NCBI GenBank assembly: GCA_041483455.1
Contig: JBGPFS010000091.1
Location: 1 to 8,938 of the forward strand
Direction of reading: 5' to 3'
Source of the DNA: JBGPFS01 sp041483455
Lineage (GTDB): Bacteria > Chloroflexota > Limnocylindria > Limnocylindrales > CSP1-4
Length of the DNA: 8,938 bases
In this document: positions 6,198-8,938 of the stretch, in pieces
How the letters are laid out: the number at the start of each line of letters is the position of its first letter
How positions within the stretch are numbered: the stretch's first letter is position 1
Program-made: the position numbers and the translations under genes
The notes under the pieces: generated by a model
Databases searched by the model: none
What the model was told of the DNA's origin: nothing
The model's input: the letters and a program-made list of their open reading frames with translations, nothing else

Positions 6198-8938
6198 GTG
6201 GCGCGCTCGACCGGGCGCGAATTCCGCCTCGCGCGCGAGGCCCGTGAGCGCTTCGGGCTGGCCGACCTGACCCTCGACCCGCAGCTCGGGACGGCGCGCA
6301 CGATCGCCTCACGACTGGCCAAGGGCGGGCGGCGGGTCCCCGCCGGCGAGCTCCAGGCGGCCGGCGTCCTCGTCCGGATCCTCGGGCGGCTGGTCGACGT
6401 GCACCTCGCGCGTGGCGGCGACCCGGTCGCGGAGGCCGCCGCCGAGCTTCGGGAGCGACTCGGCAGCGCCCCGATCGACGGGGTCGCGCGTGCCTTCGCG
6501 GCGACATTCCCGCGCCACCTCGAGCGGCCCGAGGCGCCGGATCCGACCGTCGCCCTGCCCCAGCTGCTGCTGCTGGAGACCCTCGGCGAGAATCCGGCGG
6601 TCGCCCCATTCGGAGACCTGGTGGCGCTCGACGAGCTGACCGCCCGGGCCGCCTCGACCCGGACGGTGAGCAGCGACCTGGCCGCCTTCTTCGACCGACT
6701 GCCGAGCCTCGAGCCGGGCGGCCCATCGCTCCTGACCCTGCTCCGGGCCCCGGCCCTGGCCGAACCGGACTCGCTCGCAGCGCAGCTGCGCTGGATCCGC
6801 AGCGCCTGGGGGACGCGCTATGCGGACGAGCTCGGAGACCTCATCGGCGAGCTGATCCTCGCGCTCGATGTCCTGGCCGAGGAGGCCCATGGGGCCGAGC
6901 TGGCGTGGTTGGGGACCCAGCCCGATGCCGGCGCCGGCGGTCCGGCCGAGGTGCTCGAGTTCGGCGCCGATGCCGGCGAGCCCGAGCGCTACAGTCCCGA
7001 CACGGACTGGATGCCCCGGCTCGTGCTGCTCGCCAAGAGCGCCTACGTCTGGCTCGATCAGCTCTCGAGGCGGTACACCCGCGAGATCCGAACGCTCGAT
7101 GCGGTCCCCGACGAGGAGCTCGACGTGGTCGCGGCCCGGGGGATCACCGGGCTCTGGCTGATCGGCCTGTGGGAGCGCAGCCGCGCCTCCGAGCGGATCA
7201 AGCGGATGCGCGGCCAGACGGATGCCGTCGCCTCGGCCTACTCGCTCGACGACTATGCGATCGCCCGGGACCTCGGCGGCCCGGCCGCGCTCGACGACCT
7301 CCGGGAGCGGGCGATGGCCCGCGGCATCCGATTGGCCAGCGACATGGTCCCCAACCACATGGGGATCGACTCGAGCTGGGTGATCGAGCATCCCGAGCGC
7401 TTCCTGGCCGTCCCCGAGCCGCCCTTCCCCGCCTATACGTTCGGCGGGCCGGACCTCTCCGACGACGAGCGGGTCGCGATCCGGATCGAGGACCACTACT
7501 GGGAGTCGACCGACGCCGCGGTCGTCTTCCAGCGGGTCGATCGGCGGACCGGCGAGACGCGCTACGTCTACCACGGCAACGATGGGACGACCTTCCCCTG
7601 GAACGACACGGCCCAGCTCGACTACTCGCAGGCGGCCGTCCGCGAGGCGGTCATCGGGGCGATCCTCGCGGTCGCCCGTCGCTTCCCGGTCATCCGGTTC
7701 GATGCCGCGATGGTCCTCGCGAAGCGCCACGTCCAGCGCCTCTGGTTCCCGCCGCCGGGCGAGGGCGGCGCGATCCCGTCGCGAGCCGGCCACGGGATGA
7801 CCCGGGTCGAGTTCGAGCGGGCGATGCCCCACGAGTTCTGGCGCGAGGTGGTCGACCGGGTCGCCGCCGAGGTCCCCGACACGCTCCTGCTGGCCGAGGC
7901 GTTCTGGCTCCTGGAGGGCTATTTCGTCCGGACCCTCGGGATGCACCGGGTCTACAACAGCGCCTTCATGAACATGCTCCGGGACGAGCGCAACCTCGAG
8001 TACCGGGCGGTCATCCGGAACACCCTGGAGTTCGATCCGGCGATCCTGGGCCGGTTCGTCAACTTCATGAGCAATCCCGACGAGAAGACGGCGGTCGAGC
8101 AGTTCGGGACCGGCGACAAGTACTTCGGGGTGGCGACGATGATGGCGACCCTCCCGGGGCTCCCGATGTTCGGGCACGGTCAGTTCGAGGGCTTCGCCGA
8201 GCAGTACGGGATGGAGTTCCGGCGGGCCCATCGGCAGGAGGCCGTCGACGAGCCGCTGCTGGCCCATCACGAGCGGACCCTGGTGCCGCTCCTCCGCCGG
8301 CGGGCGACCTTCGCCGGCTCGGCCGGGTTCCGCCTGTTCGACTTCGAGCTCGCCGACGGGGGCGTCGCCGAGGATGTCTTCGCCTACGCGAACGTCGGAC
8401 CGGGCGGCGATCGGTCGCTGATCCTCTATCACAATCGGTACGCGGGCGTGGAGGGTCGGGCCCGGACGTCGGTCGCGTTCGCGGTCAAGGGTCCCGACGG
8501 CGAGCGGCGGCTCGAGCGCTCGACCCTCGGCGAGGCCCTCGGCCTGTCCGGGGAGCCCGACCGCTGGGTGATCCTGCGCGACGCGGTCAGCGGGACCGAG
8601 TTCCTCCGCTCGTCGGCGACGCTGGCCGTCGATGGCCTGCGCTGGACGCTCGGCCCGTATGAGCGGCGGACCTTCGTCGACGTCCGCGAGGTCCACGACC
8701 GCGAGGATCACCCCTGGGGCCGGCTTGCCGCCAGGCTCGACGGGGCCGGGGTCCCGTCGCTCACGGAGGCGCTGGCGGACCTCGCGCTCGAACCCGTCCA
8801 CCTCGAGGCGCGCTCCCGGCTGGCCGCCGCGCTCGCCTCGATCCGGGCCGAGGACGTCGAGCGCACCGCACCGGACGAGGCGCGCCCGGCGCCGGACGGG
8901 GCTGGCCCGGCACCGGACGGGGCGAGCCCGGCACCGGC
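6198..8938 (+). CDS. GH13 alpha-amylase-family enzyme, 3' end cut by window
   Basis: An open frame of at least 913 codons with no stop before the window ends. Residues 1 to about 270 are mostly helical with no family I recognise and no signal peptide. The GH13 (beta/alpha)8 barrel runs from about 272 to 690. Region I is DMVPNH (382-387), region II IRFDAAM with nucleophile Asp502, region III LLAEAFW with acid/base Glu567, and region IV FMSNPDE with Asp628. The catalytic triad is complete, but the usual region-IV His is Pro627. A beta-rich domain follows to about 835, then a helical piece and a repetitive Ala/Pro/Asp/Gly linker at the window edge. GTG 6198 is chosen because AGGG (6187-6190) lies 7 nt upstream; GTG 6192 is the alternative and would add two residues. 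It follows the GntR stop directly and is co-transcribed. Substrate is unknown: an intracellular alpha-glucan hydrolase or transferase is likeliest given the neighbours. Confidence 0.85.
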   Translation, partial: MARSTGREFRLAREARERFGLADLTLDPQLGTARTIASRLAKGGRRVPAGELQAAGVLVRILGRLVDVHLARGGDPVAEAAAELRERLGSAPIDGVARAFAATFPRHLERPEAPDPTVALPQLLLLETLGENPAVAPFGDLVALDELTARAASTRTVSSDLAAFFDRLPSLEPGGPSLLTLLRAPALAEPDSLAAQLRWIRSAWGTRYADELGDLIGELILALDVLAEEAHGAELAWLGTQPDAGAGGPAEVLEFGADAGEPERYSPDTDWMPRLVLLAKSAYVWLDQLSRRYTREIRTLDAVPDEELDVVAARGITGLWLIGLWERSRASERIKRMRGQTDAVASAYSLDDYAIARDLGGPAALDDLRERAMARGIRLASDMVPNHMGIDSSWVIEHPERFLAVPEPPFPAYTFGGPDLSDDERVAIRIEDHYWESTDAAVVFQRVDRRTGETRYVYHGNDGTTFPWNDTAQLDYSQAAVREAVIGAILAVARRFPVIRFDAAMVLAKRHVQRLWFPPPGEGGAIPSRAGHGMTRVEFERAMPHEFWREVVDRVAAEVPDTLLLAEAFWLLEGYFVRTLGMHRVYNSAFMNMLRDERNLEYRAVIRNTLEFDPAILGRFVNFMSNPDEKTAVEQFGTGDKYFGVATMMATLPGLPMFGHGQFEGFAEQYGMEFRRAHRQEAVDEPLLAHHERTLVPLLRRRATFAGSAGFRLFDFELADGGVAEDVFAYANVGPGGDRSLILYHNRYAGVEGRARTSVAFAVKGPDGERRLERSTLGEALGLSGEPDRWVILRDAVSGTEFLRSSATLAVDGLRWTLGPYERRTFVDVREVHDREDHPWGRLAARLDGAGVPSLTEALADLALEPVHLEARSRLAAALASIRAEDVERTAPDEARPAPDGAGPAPDGASPAP
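8868..8938 (+). repeat. 21-bp in-frame tandem repeat (APDGAGP-like)
   Basis: Three full units start at 8868, 8889 and 8910, and a partial fourth starts at 8931. The unit is GCACCGGACGGGGCGAGCCC plus G, encoding APDEARP, APDGAGP, APDGASP and then AP. The second and third units are closest to each other. The encoded stretch is a flexible Pro/Ala/Gly linker following the GH13 C-terminal region; it may join a further domain beyond the window or be a disordered tail. Copy number cannot be known because the window ends inside the array. Confidence 0.75.

Noticed and set aside
6905..8662. Plus-strand open frame in another phase within the GH13 gene (585 codons)
   Set aside because: Arg/Pro/Gly-rich out-of-frame translation of the GH13 gene with no domain signal.
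6309..8801. Minus-strand open frame of 830 codons opposite the GH13 gene
   Set aside because: It is the longest stop-bounded frame in this region, but its translation is low-complexity and motif-free, while the plus-strand frame, which has no stop in the window, carries the GH13 catalytic regions.

Overview
The window is about 72% GC with strong G/C preference at third codon positions, several GTG starts and weak Shine-Dalgarno sites. Gene content and style suggest a high-GC bacterium, most likely Chloroflexota (for example a Limnocylindria-like lineage) or possibly an actinobacterium. This is an inference from codon style and general protein resemblance, not a marker-gene placement.

Layout: (1) 1-166 is a non-coding leader ending in a sigma70-like promoter placed so close to the ATG that the mRNA would be nearly leaderless. 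(2) 167-2392 (+) encodes an alpha-glucan/glycogen phosphorylase (GT35, GlgP type with an N-terminal DUF3417 region). (3) 2395-4596 (+) encodes a GH57 4-alpha-glucanotransferase or alpha-amylase, starting with GTG 2 nt after the phosphorylase stop, so the two form a tight operon. (4) 4597-4787 is a convergent intergenic region with GC-rich hairpins that could end transcription from both sides. (5) 4788-4928 (-) is a 46-residue single-pass membrane protein gene that is easy to miss. (6) 4929-5018 is a divergent, AT-rich regulatory region with an extended -10 element and an inverted repeat running into the next start codon. (7) 5019-6188 (+) encodes a GntR-family regulator with a YtrA-like winged helix and an unusually long alpha/beta C-terminal domain. 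(8) 6198-8938 and beyond (+) encodes a large GH13 alpha-amylase-family enzyme. It follows the regulator by a few bases, has a long N-terminal helical region and a repetitive Ala/Pro/Asp/Gly tail, and runs off the window end without a stop.

Together this is an intracellular alpha-glucan (glycogen or maltodextrin) metabolism locus. No signal peptide is visible on any of the three enzymes. The GH57 enzyme would remodel or shorten chains, the phosphorylase would release glucose-1-phosphate, and the GH13 enzyme acts on an unspecified alpha-glucan or related sugar. The GntR protein is a plausible controller of its own operon, including the GH13 gene, and perhaps of the divergent small membrane protein. 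No RNA genes, CRISPR arrays, insertion sequences or phage features were seen.
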